A stretch of DNA of 36,705 nucleotides from Bacillota bacterium (GCA_012797175.1 JAAZPQ010000093.1:1-36705), one strand, 5' to 3'. Numbered from the stretch's first letter, positions 1-9,328 are shown. Translations and numbers: made by a program. Notes: a model not told the origin generated them from the sequence alone.

Positions 1-1
1 A

Positions 2-1564
2 ACCTACCTGGACTGGCTTTTAGAACTGCCCTGGTCAACGGTGACTACGGATCGTCTCGATCTGGATCGTGCCGCCGAGATCCTCGATGAGGATCACTAC
101 GGCTTGCACGAAGTGAAGGAGCGGATTATCGAATACCTGGCTGTGCGGCAGCTGGCTGAAAAGCTAAAAGGGCCGATTCTTTGTCTGATTGGCCCGCCTG
201 GTGTGGGGAAAACCTCGCTGGCGAAGTCGATTGCCCGGGCGTTGGAACGTAATTTTGTTCGTATTTCGTTGGGTGGAATCCGTGATGAGGCCGAGGTCCG
301 CGGCCACCGCCGCACTTATGTGGGGGCGTTGCCGGGCCGGATCATCCAGGGGATGCGCCAGGCGAAGTCGAAAAACCCGGTGTTCCTGATGGATGAGATC
401 GATAAGATGTCTACGGACTTTAGGGGCGATCCCTCCGCGGCGCTGCTTGAAGTACTCGATCCCGAGCAAAATCACGCTTTTAGCGATCATTATATCGAGC
501 TGCCTTTCGATCTTTCTCAAGTTATGTTTATTACTACGGCGAACGCGCCCCATAATATTCCCCAGCCGCTTCTTGACCGCATGGAGACGATTCATTTGCC
601 CGGCTATACCGAAGAAGATAAAGTTGAGATTGCCAAAAGACACCTTATCCCCAAGCAAATTTCAGAACACGGCCTGGACCCTTCCAACCTGACCATCTCT
701 GAGGGAGCGGTGCGGGAGATTATTCGCTTATATACCCGTGAGGCAGGGGTGCGCAACCTTGAGCGCAGCCTGGCAGCGATCTGCCGCAAGGTTGCCCGCG
801 AAGTAGTTAAAGATCGCGATGTCCAGGTAAATGTAACCCGCAGAGGGTTGCAGAAATATTTAGGGGTTCCCCGTTTTCGTTATGGCACGGGTGAGAAAGA
901 AAACGAAATCGGCGTGGCCACGGGGCTGGCTTGGACGGAAGCTGGTGGTGACCTGCTCTCTATCGAGGTAACCCTGATGAAAGGCAAGGGGAAGATGATC
1001 CTCACCGGCAAACTGGGCGAAGTGATGCAGGAGTCAGCCCAGGCTGCGTTAAGTTATATCCGTTCACGGGCGGAAAACCTGGGGTTGGACGAAGATTTTT
1101 ACGAAAAGATCGACATTCATATTCATGTTCCCGAAGGAGCAATCCCCAAAGACGGACCTTCAGCTGGTATCGCCATGGCTACGGCGCTAGCCTCGGCCTT
1201 GACCAAGACACCGGTTTGGCGGGAGGTGGCTCTTACCGGTGAGATTACTCTGCGCGGACGCGTTCTCCCCGTAGGGGGAATCAAAGAGAAGATGCTGGCG
1301 GCGCACCGGGCAGGAATTAAGTATGTAATAATGCCGGTAGAAAATCGCAAAGATTTAAGTGATATTCCGGCAAACGTACGGCGCAAAGTCGAAGTCAAGC
1401 TAGTTGAGCATATGGATGAGGTTCTTGACTTCGCCCTGTTAGGGGAGCCCTCAAAAAAGCAGCAGATCACTGAGTCGCAGGTAGAGGCAGAAGAGCCGGT
1501 CGGGGCCATCTGCCATGATGATCCCGGATTACGGCATCGGGATGAACCGGCGCTTAGACATTAG
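2..1564 (+). CDS. lon: ATP-dependent protease Lon (5' truncated by window edge)
   Basis: Walker [10 protein letters not shown], catalytic Ser motif [12 protein letters not shown], Lys motif [12 protein letters not shown]; frame open from base 2 ([12 protein letters not shown]...). Confidence 0.97.
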   Translation, partial: TYLDWLLELPWSTVTTDRLDLDRAAEILDEDHYGLHEVKERIIEYLAVRQLAEKLKGPILCLIGPPGVGKTSLAKSIARALERNFVRISLGGIRDEAEVRGHRRTYVGALPGRIIQGMRQAKSKNPVFLMDEIDKMSTDFRGDPSAALLEVLDPEQNHAFSDHYIELPFDLSQVMFITTANAPHNIPQPLLDRMETIHLPGYTEEDKVEIAKRHLIPKQISEHGLDPSNLTISEGAVREIIRLYTREAGVRNLERSLAAICRKVAREVVKDRDVQVNVTRRGLQKYLGVPRFRYGTGEKENEIGVATGLAWTEAGGDLLSIEVTLMKGKGKMILTGKLGEVMQESAQAALSYIRSRAENLGLDEDFYEKIDIHIHVPEGAIPKDGPSAGIAMATALASALTKTPVWREVALTGEITLRGRVLPVGGIKEKMLAAHRAGIKYVIMPVENRKDLSDIPANVRRKVEVKLVEHMDEVLDFALLGEPSKKQQITESQVEAEEPVGAICHDDPGLRHRDEPALRH

Positions 1565-1610
1565 CACCGGTAATTCAAGACGTGTCACCCGGGGGGGGGG
1601 GCGAACGTCG

Positions 1611-2216
1611 ATCTTAATTAAGAAAGCGGTCCTGGAGACGGTAGCCTACAGGAGCACTGCTCTGCCTCTTAACGGATTGCCCGAGATTGCTTTTCTCGGG
1701 CGTTCCAACGTGGGCAAATCATCGCTGATTAACCAGCTCCTCGGGCGCAAAAAACTTGCTTATACCAGCTCTACGCCTGGAAAAACACGGGCTCTCTATT
1801 TTTACCGGGTAAATGATGCTTTTTACTTTGTTGATCTGCCTGGTTACGGTTATGCCAGGGCTAGCAAGGAAGAGCAGCGGGCCTGGGCGGTCTTGATTGA
1901 AAACTATCTCGAAAAGCGCAACCCGCTTTGCGGAGCCGTGCATATCGTGGACTGCCGTCACCGGCCTACGGCAGATGATCTGCTCATGGCCCGATGGCTT
2001 CGCTTTCACCGCTTAGCTACGATTACCGTGGCTTCTAAATCGGACAAGCTTTCACGTGGAGCTCTTGCTCGGCAGTTGCCGGAGATAAAGGCTTCGTTAG
2101 AGCTCAGTGCAACCGAGGAGCTGCTACCGTTTTCTGCCCGAACCGGCGCAGGCAAAGAGCGCCTGTGGAGCGCTATTTTGGTTTTGTTGAAGCAGCATAA
2201 ACGTGGCGAAGAGTAG
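1611..2216 (+). CDS. engB: Ribosome biogenesis GTPase EngB/YsxC/YihA (start uncertain; ORF-track start 1515 lies inside lon)
   Basis: GRSNVGKSSLINQLL, STPGKTRALYF, DLPGYGYA, SKSDK; B. subtilis-like N-terminal length places Met near ATC 1611. Confidence 0.93.
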   Translation: MLIKKAVLETVAYRSTALPLNGLPEIAFLGRSNVGKSSLINQLLGRKKLAYTSSTPGKTRALYFYRVNDAFYFVDLPGYGYARASKEEQRAWAVLIENYLEKRNPLCGAVHIVDCRHRPTADDLLMARWLRFHRLATITVASKSDKLSRGALARQLPEIKASLELSATEELLPFSARTGAGKERLWSAILVLLKQHKRGEE

Positions 2217-2225
2217 GGGGAATCG

Positions 2226-3056
2226 ATGGGGCAGCGGCAGGGTGAGAAAATTACAGGGAGCAACCCGGTGGTGGTTGCTGGTATCGATGTCGGCTCGCTT
2301 TCAGCTGAAGCAGTGCTTCTGAAGGACGGCCGCGTGGTTACCTTCTCGATCATCCCCACGGGGGCAGACAGCAGGAAAGCCGCCGAAAAAGCTTTAACAG
2401 CGGCCATGGAATCTGCCGGCCTCCAGTTTGATGATCTGGCGGTGATCGTTGCTACCGGCTACGGTCGCATCAGTATCCCATTTGCTCACAAAAGGATTAC
2501 CGAGATCACCTGTCATGGCCGGGGCGCTTTTTATCTTGATCCGGCCGTGCGTACCGTGATCGATATCGGGGGCCAGGACAGCAAGGTAATCCGGCTTAAT
2601 CAGCAGGGCAAAGTGCTTGATTTTGCGATGAATGACAAATGTGCTGCCGGGACAGGGCGTTTTCTTGAAGTGATGGCCACCGCTCTCGAGGTGGAACTGG
2701 AGAACCTGGCTGCTTTAAGTGATCAGGCGGTCCGGGCTATCTCTATCAGCAGCACTTGCACCGTCTTTGCCGAAACCGAGGTAGTCTCTTTGCTTGCCGG
2801 GGGGGCGGATCGCGCGGAGATCGCCCGCGGGCTGCACGAGTCTATTGCCGCGCGCACTTCGAGCCTGGTTTACCGGGTTGGCCTGGACGAGGCCGTTATG
2901 ATGACCGGTGGTGTAGCCAAAAACAGCGCCGTCGTGAAGGCGCTGGAAGAGAAGTTGCAGTTGCGGATTATCGTTCCGCCGGAGCCGCAGATTGCCGGTG
3001 CACTCGGCGCGGCGCTACTGGCGTGGGAGGATTGCTGTGCCGCCGGGACAACTTAA
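2226..3056 (+). CDS. Acyl-CoA dehydratase activase-like ATPase (BadF/BadG/HgdC family)
   Basis: GIDVGSLSAEAVLL, DIGGQDSKVI, NDKCAAGTGRFLEVMA, TGGVAKN motifs of the ASKHA activase family. Confidence 0.9.
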   Translation: MGQRQGEKITGSNPVVVAGIDVGSLSAEAVLLKDGRVVTFSIIPTGADSRKAAEKALTAAMESAGLQFDDLAVIVATGYGRISIPFAHKRITEITCHGRGAFYLDPAVRTVIDIGGQDSKVIRLNQQGKVLDFAMNDKCAAGTGRFLEVMATALEVELENLAALSDQAVRAISISSTCTVFAETEVVSLLAGGADRAEIARGLHESIAARTSSLVYRVGLDEAVMMTGGVAKNSAVVKALEEKLQLRIIVPPEPQIAGALGAALLAWEDCCAAGTT

Positions 3057-3059
3057 ACT

Positions 3060-3632
3060 CTAGCTCTCCCCTGTTGTAGATTTATTTACCAGGATGGGAT
3101 GAGGGCAAGGTTGCACCCTTTTTTTAATTTTAATGCCAGCAGATGCAACCAGGGCGATCTTGGCCAAGTCTGCAGGGAGAAAGGGAATTACCCCGGCGAG
3201 AAGGGCCTCTATAGTACTATAGCCCATCACCAGGGCCAGCTGCACCGTACCGGCGAGGTAAGTGCAACCGAGGCAGCAGAGCATTGCCGCGGTGGTCCGG
3301 ATAAAGCCGGGTGTTCGGTGCTTCTCTAACAGCTTTCCGCAGAAGAATACACCGGGAAGAAATCCCCAAAGGTAACCGCCTGTAGGCCCGAAAAGGAGAC
3401 CCGGTCCTCCCCGTCCATATGAAAAGAGGGGGAGGCCGGCGGCCCCTAGCATCAGGTAAGCCAGTACAGCAATAAAACCGTTTTTGCCGCCCAGGAGCAA
3501 CCCGGCAAATAGTACCCCGATCAGCTGTCCGGTGAGCGGCACGGGGCTGAAGGGAAGAGGAATGCTTAGCTGGGCTAGGAAGGCCATGAGGGCAGTAACA
3601 AGAGCAATTTGGTTCAATTCACGTAATGGCAT
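3060..3632 (-). CDS. bioY: Biotin transporter BioY (ECF S component)
   Basis: SIPLPFSPVPLTGQLIGVLFAGLLLG and LFGPTGGYLWGF motifs; hydrophobic; next to birA. Confidence 0.93.
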   Translation of the reverse strand: MPLRELNQIALVTALMAFLAQLSIPLPFSPVPLTGQLIGVLFAGLLLGGKNGFIAVLAYLMLGAAGLPLFSYGRGGPGLLFGPTGGYLWGFLPGVFFCGKLLEKHRTPGFIRTTAAMLCCLGCTYLAGTVQLALVMGYSTIEALLAGVIPFLPADLAKIALVASAGIKIKKRVQPCPHPILVNKSTTGES

Positions 3633-3650
3633 TTAAGTTGTTCCTTTTTC

Positions 3651-4421
3651 TTAAACAATTTCGCCATAGGTAATGCGATGGTGTCTCCCCCGGCCGTCTT
3701 CGATTAAAAGTGCCCCTGCGGGGTCGAGGTCTACCGCTTTCCCCTGCAGCACTTCACCGGGCCGGGCCAGCTCCACCGTGTTTCCCAGGGTGGCGCTAAT
3801 CTCCTTCCAGAGAGGTTGGAACGGGGCAAAGCCTGTTTTGAAAAAGAGGCGGCAGTTACGGCGCACATTTTCCAGAACCGAAAGAAAAAGGGCGGTCCGC
3901 TCAAAAGTAAGGCTACTTTCGAGGGATAGTGAAGTGACGTATTCACGCAGTTCTGCCGGGAAGTCCTCGATCTGATGATTGATATTCAAGCCAATGCCCA
4001 GTACCAGGTAAAGTAGATCCGGCCCGTTGGTCCTGGTCTCTGTAAGAATACCCCCCACTTTTTTCGTGCCGATCAATAGATCGTTGGGCCATTTTACAGC
4101 GATCTTTATGCCGGTAGTCTCACGCAGCTGCCGCGCTGCGGCTACTGCAGCGACCAGGGTTATCGGTGCCGCCGCGGCCGGTTTAATTCGTGGTGGACGC
4201 AGCAAGATAGAAAAGTAGATCCCTTTTCCCGGAGGCGAGTGCCATGAACGGCCTCGTCGTCCCCGGCCTGCGCTCTGCGCATCGGCCAGGACTACCGTAT
4301 CGTCGGGAGCGCCTTCTTCTGCCAACCGCCGTATCTCGGCGTTGGTTGAATCGAGCAGCGGGTAATAATAGATTCCATTTGCGTTAAGGAGCTGTTTATT
4401 AAAAGGATCAGGGTATAGCAT
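3651..4421 (-). CDS. birA: Biotin-[acetyl-CoA-carboxylase] ligase, no N-terminal HTH visible (start may be further upstream, up to 4484)
   Basis: STNAEIRR, SAGRGRRGRSWHSPPGKGIYFS, KWPNDLLIGTKKVGGIL, GIGLNIN; AGGAG SD before ATG at 4421. Confidence 0.92.
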   Translation of the reverse strand: MLYPDPFNKQLLNANGIYYYPLLDSTNAEIRRLAEEGAPDDTVVLADAQSAGRGRRGRSWHSPPGKGIYFSILLRPPRIKPAAAAPITLVAAVAAARQLRETTGIKIAVKWPNDLLIGTKKVGGILTETRTNGPDLLYLVLGIGLNINHQIEDFPAELREYVTSLSLESSLTFERTALFLSVLENVRRNCRLFFKTGFAPFQPLWKEISATLGNTVELARPGEVLQGKAVDLDPAGALLIEDGRGRHHRITYGEIV

Positions 4422-4502
4422 AAACTTCTGCTCTCCTACCGGGTAACTTGGCACAATCATAACCACTCGATATGCTAATGTCAAACCGTTTGCAGGGTGT
4501 TT

Positions 4503-4533
4503 AGGTGACAGGAGAACCGTCCCCCTGTCACCT
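4503..4533. repeat. REP-like palindrome AGGTGACAGG-AGAACCGTCCC-CCTGTCACCT
   Basis: Perfect 10-bp inverted arms with 11-nt loop in the birA-valS intergenic region. Confidence 0.75.
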
Positions 4534-4536
4534 CCT

Positions 4537-4564
4537 AGAAAAAAGGCACAGTGCTTACTGTGCC
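4537..4564 (-). terminator. Rho-independent terminator oriented on the minus strand
   Basis: Minus-strand GGCACAGT-AAGC-ACTGTGCC followed by TTTTTTCT. Confidence 0.7.
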
Positions 4565-4624
4565 CAAAGAGATATATTTAAAAGAGGGGGTCAACTTGCT
4601 TTTATTATAAGGGCAGAACATTAC
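4537..4624 (-). ncRNA. Candidate intergenic small RNA between birA and valS
   Basis: Minus-strand TTGTCA (4659-4654), N17, TGTAAT (4636-4631), then the terminator at 4564-4537. Confidence 0.3.
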
Positions 4625-4752
4625 AGAAATATTACAAAGAGATATTATTTTTGTGACAAATTGAGTTTATTTGGCAAGAAACGGGTGGACCTTGGTCTAC
4701 GGGTGAAAACTTACAGGGTCTTTTTGGGAGGGCCTGAGAACTATTCCTCCGG

Positions 4753-4781
4753 TTGACTTTGATAGAGGAAAAGAATAATAT
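4753..4781 (+). promoter_or_regulatory. SigA-type promoter of valS
   Basis: TTGACT-N17-TAATAT about 30 nt upstream of the valS SD/start. Confidence 0.6.
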
Positions 4782-4814
4782 AATTTGCAGTAGTAAGAAA
4801 GAAGAGGTGTAGGT

Positions 4815-7490
4815 GTGGCCAAAGATTTAATTCCACCGGCTTATGATCCGTCCGTTGTAGAAGAATGCCGCTACCGGTTTTGGCTTGAGGGGAATTATTT
4901 TCGGGCAGCCGGAAAAGGCAGACAAACTTTTACGATCGTCATCCCGCCGCCCAACATAACCGGATCTCTGCATATGGGGCATGCTCTTGACATCACCATC
5001 CAGGATACATTGATCCGCTGGCGGCGGATGCAGGGCTATGATACTCTCTGGTTGCCGGGGACGGACCATGCCGGCATTGCCACGCAGATCCGGGTGGAAG
5101 AGGATCTGCGGGCCGAAGGTTTAACCCGTCATCAGCTGGGCCGGGAGCGCTTCCTGGAGAAGGTCTGGGAGTGGAAGGAGATTTACCATGACCAGATCAT
5201 CAGGCAGCTTTACTCTCTTGGCGCCTCCTGCGACTGGTCCCGGGAACGTTTCACCATGGACGAAGGCTGCTCCAGGGCGGTGCGGAAAGTTTTTGTCGAT
5301 CTCTACCGGGCCGGGCTGATCTACCGGGGCGACTACATGATCAACTGGTGCCCCCGCTGCCATACCGCCCTTTCGGATATCGAGGTGGAGCACGAGGACA
5401 AAGAGGCTACCCTTACCCATATTCGCTATCCTCTGGCCGGCGGTGGCGGTTATATTGTGGTGGCTACAACCCGCCCGGAATCTATGCTTGGCGACAGTGG
5501 TGTGGCCGTTCATCCTGAAGATCAAAGGTACCGGGATCTGGTTGGCCGCGAGGTTATCTTACCCTTGCTTAACCGGAAGATCCCCATAGTTGCTGATACC
5601 TATGTCGATCCGGCTTTTGGCAGCGGGGCGGTCAAGGTTACCCCGGCCCACGACCCCAACGACTTTGAGATCGGGCAGCGCCATGATCTTGAAATCATTC
5701 CTGTAATCGGCGAAGATGGGAAGATGACTGAAGCAGCAGGCCCTTACGCCGGCCTTGACCGGGAGATCTGCCGCGAAAAAATAGTGGTCGATTTACAGGT
5801 AAAGGGCCTGGTGGATAAAATCGAAGATTACAGCCATTCGATTGGACATTGCCATCGCTGCCATACGGTTGTAGAGCCACTGATCTCGCGGCAGTGGTTT
5901 GTGAAGATGAAACCGCTCGCCGAGCCGGCCCTGGCGGCGGTGCGTAATGGAGAGACCGTTTTTGTGCCGCCGCGGTTTATCCATACTTACGAAAACTGGC
6001 TTGAAAATATTCGTGACTGGTGTATTTCGCGGCAACTGTGGTGGGGACACCGCATCCCCGCCTGGTACTGTTCCTGCGGTGAAATTATTGTCGATTATGA
6101 AGATCCGGCCTCCTGCCCTGCCTGTGGTGCCGGGTCGCTGGAGCAGGATCCCGATGTTCTTGACACCTGGTTCAGTTCGGCCCTCTGGCCTTTTTCCACC
6201 CTGGGTTGGCCCGAGGAGACCGCTGATCTGGCCCGCTATTTCCCGACTGATGTCCTTGTGACCGCCTATGATATTATCTTCTTCTGGGTGGCGCGGATGA
6301 TCTTTATGTCGCTTCATTTTATGGGTGAGGTTCCCTTTAAGGTGGTCTATATTCACGGGCTGGTGCGCGATGCCCTGGGGCGAAAGATGAGCAAATCACT
6401 TGGTAACGGGATCGACCCGCTCGAGGTAATCGCCGAGTACGGCGCCGATACCCTTCGGTTTTCCCTGCTCACCGGGCAGGCCCCCGGCAACGATCAGCGC
6501 TTTCGTCAAGAAAATGTGGAGGCGGCGCGTAACTTTGCCAACAAGATCTGGAACGCCTCCCGTTTTGTGATTATGAATCTGGCCGACGAATCCGGCGGCA
6601 TGCTTGACTATATACCTTTTTTACCCGATTCTCTGCCGGAGGGGTTGACCACAGAGGATCGCTGGATTTTGCATTGCTACAACGAAGCGGTGGGGCGGGT
6701 CACCGCCAGCCTCGAAGAGTATGAGCTTGGCGAGGCCGCCCGCCTGGTCTACGAATTTCTCTGGAACGACTTCTGTGACTGGTATGTCGAGTTGAGCAAG
6801 TATTATCTTTACTCTGAAGGCGGCACGGCGGCTTCGCGCGAAGACCGCCGCCGGACTCGCGGCGTCTTGCTCTATATTCTGGACGGGGTACTGCGCCTGC
6901 TGCATCCGTTCATGCCTTTTATCTCAGAGGAGATCTGGCACTACCTGCCGCAACGCGAATCGGCCCTGGTTGTTGCCGATTGGCCGCGGGAGCAGCCCGG
7001 GTTGAACTTTCCTGCTGAAGCAGCCTCCATCTCCCTGGTCCAGGAGGCGATCCGGGCGGTGCGCAATCTGCGCAGCCAGGTGCAGCTGCCTCCGGGCCGG
7101 AGAGCGCCGGTGATCTTAAAGCCCTCCCCTGCGGTGGTTGCCGCATTGGAGCAAGAGCGCCACCAGTTGAGCCGGATGGCTTTTGCCGAGCCGCTAACAA
7201 TCGATCCGGGCTCCTCCAAGCCGCGGCAGGCGCTGGTTGAGATTATCGGTGAGGATCTGGAAGTCTATCTTCCCCTGGCCGGAGTGATCGATCTCGAGGC
7301 CGAGGTGGCCCGGCTTAAAAAAGAGCTGCAGCAGGTTGAAAAAGAGCTGCGAAGGACTGAAGGGAAGCTACGGAACCCGGGATTTTTAAAGAAGGCTCCC
7401 CCGGAAATAGTGGCCAAAGAGAAAGCGCGCCTTGAAGAGCGCACTACCAAAAGAAATAAATTAAAGGAAAGAATCCAGGAGCTTCAGTAA
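4815..7490 (+). CDS. valS: Valyl-tRNA synthetase
   Basis: PPPNITGSLHMGHAL, KMSKSLGN, C-terminal coiled coil; GTG start. Confidence 0.98.
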   Translation: MAKDLIPPAYDPSVVEECRYRFWLEGNYFRAAGKGRQTFTIVIPPPNITGSLHMGHALDITIQDTLIRWRRMQGYDTLWLPGTDHAGIATQIRVEEDLRAEGLTRHQLGRERFLEKVWEWKEIYHDQIIRQLYSLGASCDWSRERFTMDEGCSRAVRKVFVDLYRAGLIYRGDYMINWCPRCHTALSDIEVEHEDKEATLTHIRYPLAGGGGYIVVATTRPESMLGDSGVAVHPEDQRYRDLVGREVILPLLNRKIPIVADTYVDPAFGSGAVKVTPAHDPNDFEIGQRHDLEIIPVIGEDGKMTEAAGPYAGLDREICREKIVVDLQVKGLVDKIEDYSHSIGHCHRCHTVVEPLISRQWFVKMKPLAEPALAAVRNGETVFVPPRFIHTYENWLENIRDWCISRQLWWGHRIPAWYCSCGEIIVDYEDPASCPACGAGSLEQDPDVLDTWFSSALWPFSTLGWPEETADLARYFPTDVLVTAYDIIFFWVARMIFMSLHFMGEVPFKVVYIHGLVRDALGRKMSKSLGNGIDPLEVIAEYGADTLRFSLLTGQAPGNDQRFRQENVEAARNFANKIWNASRFVIMNLADESGGMLDYIPFLPDSLPEGLTTEDRWILHCYNEAVGRVTASLEEYELGEAARLVYEFLWNDFCDWYVELSKYYLYSEGGTAASREDRRRTRGVLLYILDGVLRLLHPFMPFISEEIWHYLPQRESALVVADWPREQPGLNFPAEAASISLVQEAIRAVRNLRSQVQLPPGRRAPVILKPSPAVVAALEQERHQLSRMAFAEPLTIDPGSSKPRQALVEIIGEDLEVYLPLAGVIDLEAEVARLKKELQQVEKELRRTEGKLRNPGFLKKAPPEIVAKEKARLEERTTKRNKLKERIQELQ

Positions 7491-7493
7491 TCG

Positions 7494-8855
7494 ATGTTGC
7501 ATGAAACAGAGGCGGCCTATCGCCGCGCCCTTGAGTGGATTCACAGTATCGGTCGCTTTGGCATCAAGCAGGGTTTGCAGCGGATTGAGGCGCTGCTCTC
7601 TCTTCTGGGCGATCCTCACAAGCAGTTGAAATATATCCATATTGGTGGGACCAACGGGAAAGGCTCCGTCGCAGCAATGATTGCCGCGGTGTTACAAGCG
7701 TCGGGATACCGTGCTGCTCTTTTTACCTCGCCCTATGTCCTCTCTTTCACCAATCGGATGAGCATTAACGGCCGTGATATCAGCTGTTCCGAGTTGGTCG
7801 AACTGGTAGAGCAGGTGCGTCCCTTTGCCGAAGAGCTCAGTGAAGACGAGCGGCTCGGCCCGCTCACTGAATTCGAGGTAGTTACGGCGTTGGCTTTAAC
7901 TTATTTCGCTCGCAAGCAGCCCGACCTGGTGGTTCTGGAGGTGGGTCTTGGCGGGCGCCTCGACGCTACCAATGTGATTACACCGCTGGTTAGCATAATC
8001 ACTAATATCGGCCTGGATCATACCGAGGTGCTGGGAAAGACGGTTGAGGCTGTCGCCCGCGAAAAAGCCGGTATTATCAAGACCGGCACCCCCGTGGTTA
8101 CCGGCACGACAGATCCAAGAGCACGGCAGGTGATCGCAGAAACCTGCCGGGAGCGGCTGGCCCCTCTTTTCTATGCTCTTCCCTCTGGTGAAAGTGCTCC
8201 CTCCGGGGTAAACAGTGCCTTCGGCACCCGCCGGGAGATTGTCGCGGAGGGGCAACTGCTCGACTATGATGGCTTCACCCGCTCTTATCAGAATCTATAT
8301 CTACCCTTGCGCGGAGACTACCAGGTTGGTAATACCGCGGTAGCTTTGGCTGCGTTAGAGATGCTGTCTGAATGCGGTTTCTCTTTCTCCGAGAAGGATC
8401 TTCGCCGGGGCCTGGCCGAGACCGTTTGGCCGGCCCGGCTTGAGCTTCTCAGGCGGGAGCCCCTTTTGATCATGGATGGTGCACACAATCCGGCGGCCAT
8501 GAGCAGCCTGGCCGCTTCGCTTCCCAAGTATTTCAGTTACCGCTGCCTGATATTGGTCCTCGGCGTAATGGCGGATAAAGATCTCTCGATGCTTGATTTT
8601 ATCCTTCCGCTGGCGGATACGGTGGTCTTAACCAAGCCCGATCTTCCCCGGGCCGCTGCGCCAGAGATGCTTGCTGCCTGGCTGGAAAACCGCTTTACCG
8701 GGAATGTGATCGTGCAAGAAAAAGTGGATCATGCCCTGAACGTAGCGCTGGCTCTGGCCGGTAAAGATGACGCCGTCCTGGTGACCGGCTCTTTCTATAC
8801 TGTCAGCGAGGCGCGGGCTGTTTATCAGGACCTCATACAGCACCGGACTGAATAG
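7494..8855 (+). CDS. folC: Folylpolyglutamate synthase/dihydrofolate synthase
   Basis: IHIGGTNGKGSVAAMIAAVLQ, TSPYVLSFTNRMSING, DGAHNPAA. Confidence 0.96.
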   Translation: MLHETEAAYRRALEWIHSIGRFGIKQGLQRIEALLSLLGDPHKQLKYIHIGGTNGKGSVAAMIAAVLQASGYRAALFTSPYVLSFTNRMSINGRDISCSELVELVEQVRPFAEELSEDERLGPLTEFEVVTALALTYFARKQPDLVVLEVGLGGRLDATNVITPLVSIITNIGLDHTEVLGKTVEAVAREKAGIIKTGTPVVTGTTDPRARQVIAETCRERLAPLFYALPSGESAPSGVNSAFGTRREIVAEGQLLDYDGFTRSYQNLYLPLRGDYQVGNTAVALAALEMLSECGFSFSEKDLRRGLAETVWPARLELLRREPLLIMDGAHNPAAMSSLAASLPKYFSYRCLILVLGVMADKDLSMLDFILPLADTVVLTKPDLPRAAAPEMLAAWLENRFTGNVIVQEKVDHALNVALALAGKDDAVLVTGSFYTVSEARAVYQDLIQHRTE

Positions 8856-8937
8856 CTAATCGAAGCGCTCCCAACCTGATTTAACCTAAGCGTCGAGATG
8901 ATCTAAACTACTTTGACGGCCTTTTGTCACTCCCAGC

Positions 8938-8957
8938 TTGTTAATGCTCATTAACAA
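8938..8957. promoter_or_regulatory. Operator-like perfect palindrome TTGTTAATG-CT-CATTAACAA
   Basis: 9-bp perfect inverted arms with 2-nt spacer, about 100 bp upstream of the acidic lipoprotein ORF. Confidence 0.5.
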
Positions 8958-9058
8958 ACTTTAACAGATTTTAATTGTTTTAATGGTATTTGAGGAAGGA
9001 TATTCTCATAGTATTAGCGAAGACTAGTCTATAAACATAAAGAGGGGAGGGCAATTGA

Positions 9059-9265
9059 ATGAAAAAGATGCTCAAGTGGGGATTAACGTTAATGATGGTT
9101 TTGGCGATGGTCTTTGTCTTCGCTGTTGGCTGTGCGCCGGCTGAGGAGATCGAGGACGAAGATGCCGAGGGCTTTGAAGATGTCGAAGACGAAGAGGGTG
9201 CTGATGATTTTGAAGACATCGATGAAGAAGAAGACGTAGGTGCCGACGAAGAAGACGAAGAGTAA
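9059..9265 (+). CDS. Hyper-acidic small lipoprotein
   Basis: Signal peptide with lipobox VFAVGC; mature chain of 44 residues with 28 D/E and no K/R; SD AGAGGGGAGGG upstream; terminator downstream. Confidence 0.8.
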   Translation: MKKMLKWGLTLMMVLAMVFVFAVGCAPAEEIEDEDAEGFEDVEDEEGADDFEDIDEEEDVGADEEDEE

Positions 9266-9297
9266 AACCAGGGTTTGTTAGTAACCCTGAAATATGA

Positions 9298-9328
9298 AAA
9301 GGGGCAGGTGGGTTTCACCTGCCCCTTT
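9298..9328 (+). terminator. Strong hairpin, likely terminator
   Basis: AAAGGGGCAGGTG-GGTTT-CACCTGCCCCTTT, 13-bp perfect stem; only a short T-run. Confidence 0.7.

Noticed and set aside
4505-4756. 83-aa plus-strand ORF upstream of valS
   Set aside because: Spans the REP-like palindrome and the terminator hairpin; no recognisable domain; likely chance ORF
4565-4800. T-box riboswitch upstream of valS
   Set aside because: GGGTGGACC looks partly like the T-box core, but no convincing antiterminator/terminator pair or specifier stem was seen
5121-6905. Multiple long minus-strand ORFs inside valS and other genes
   Set aside because: Shadow ORFs opposite strongly conserved coding sequence in a moderately GC-rich genome
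8938-8957. Canonical Rex operator
   Set aside because: Half-sites fit but spacing is 6 nt instead of 4; kept only as an unassigned palindrome
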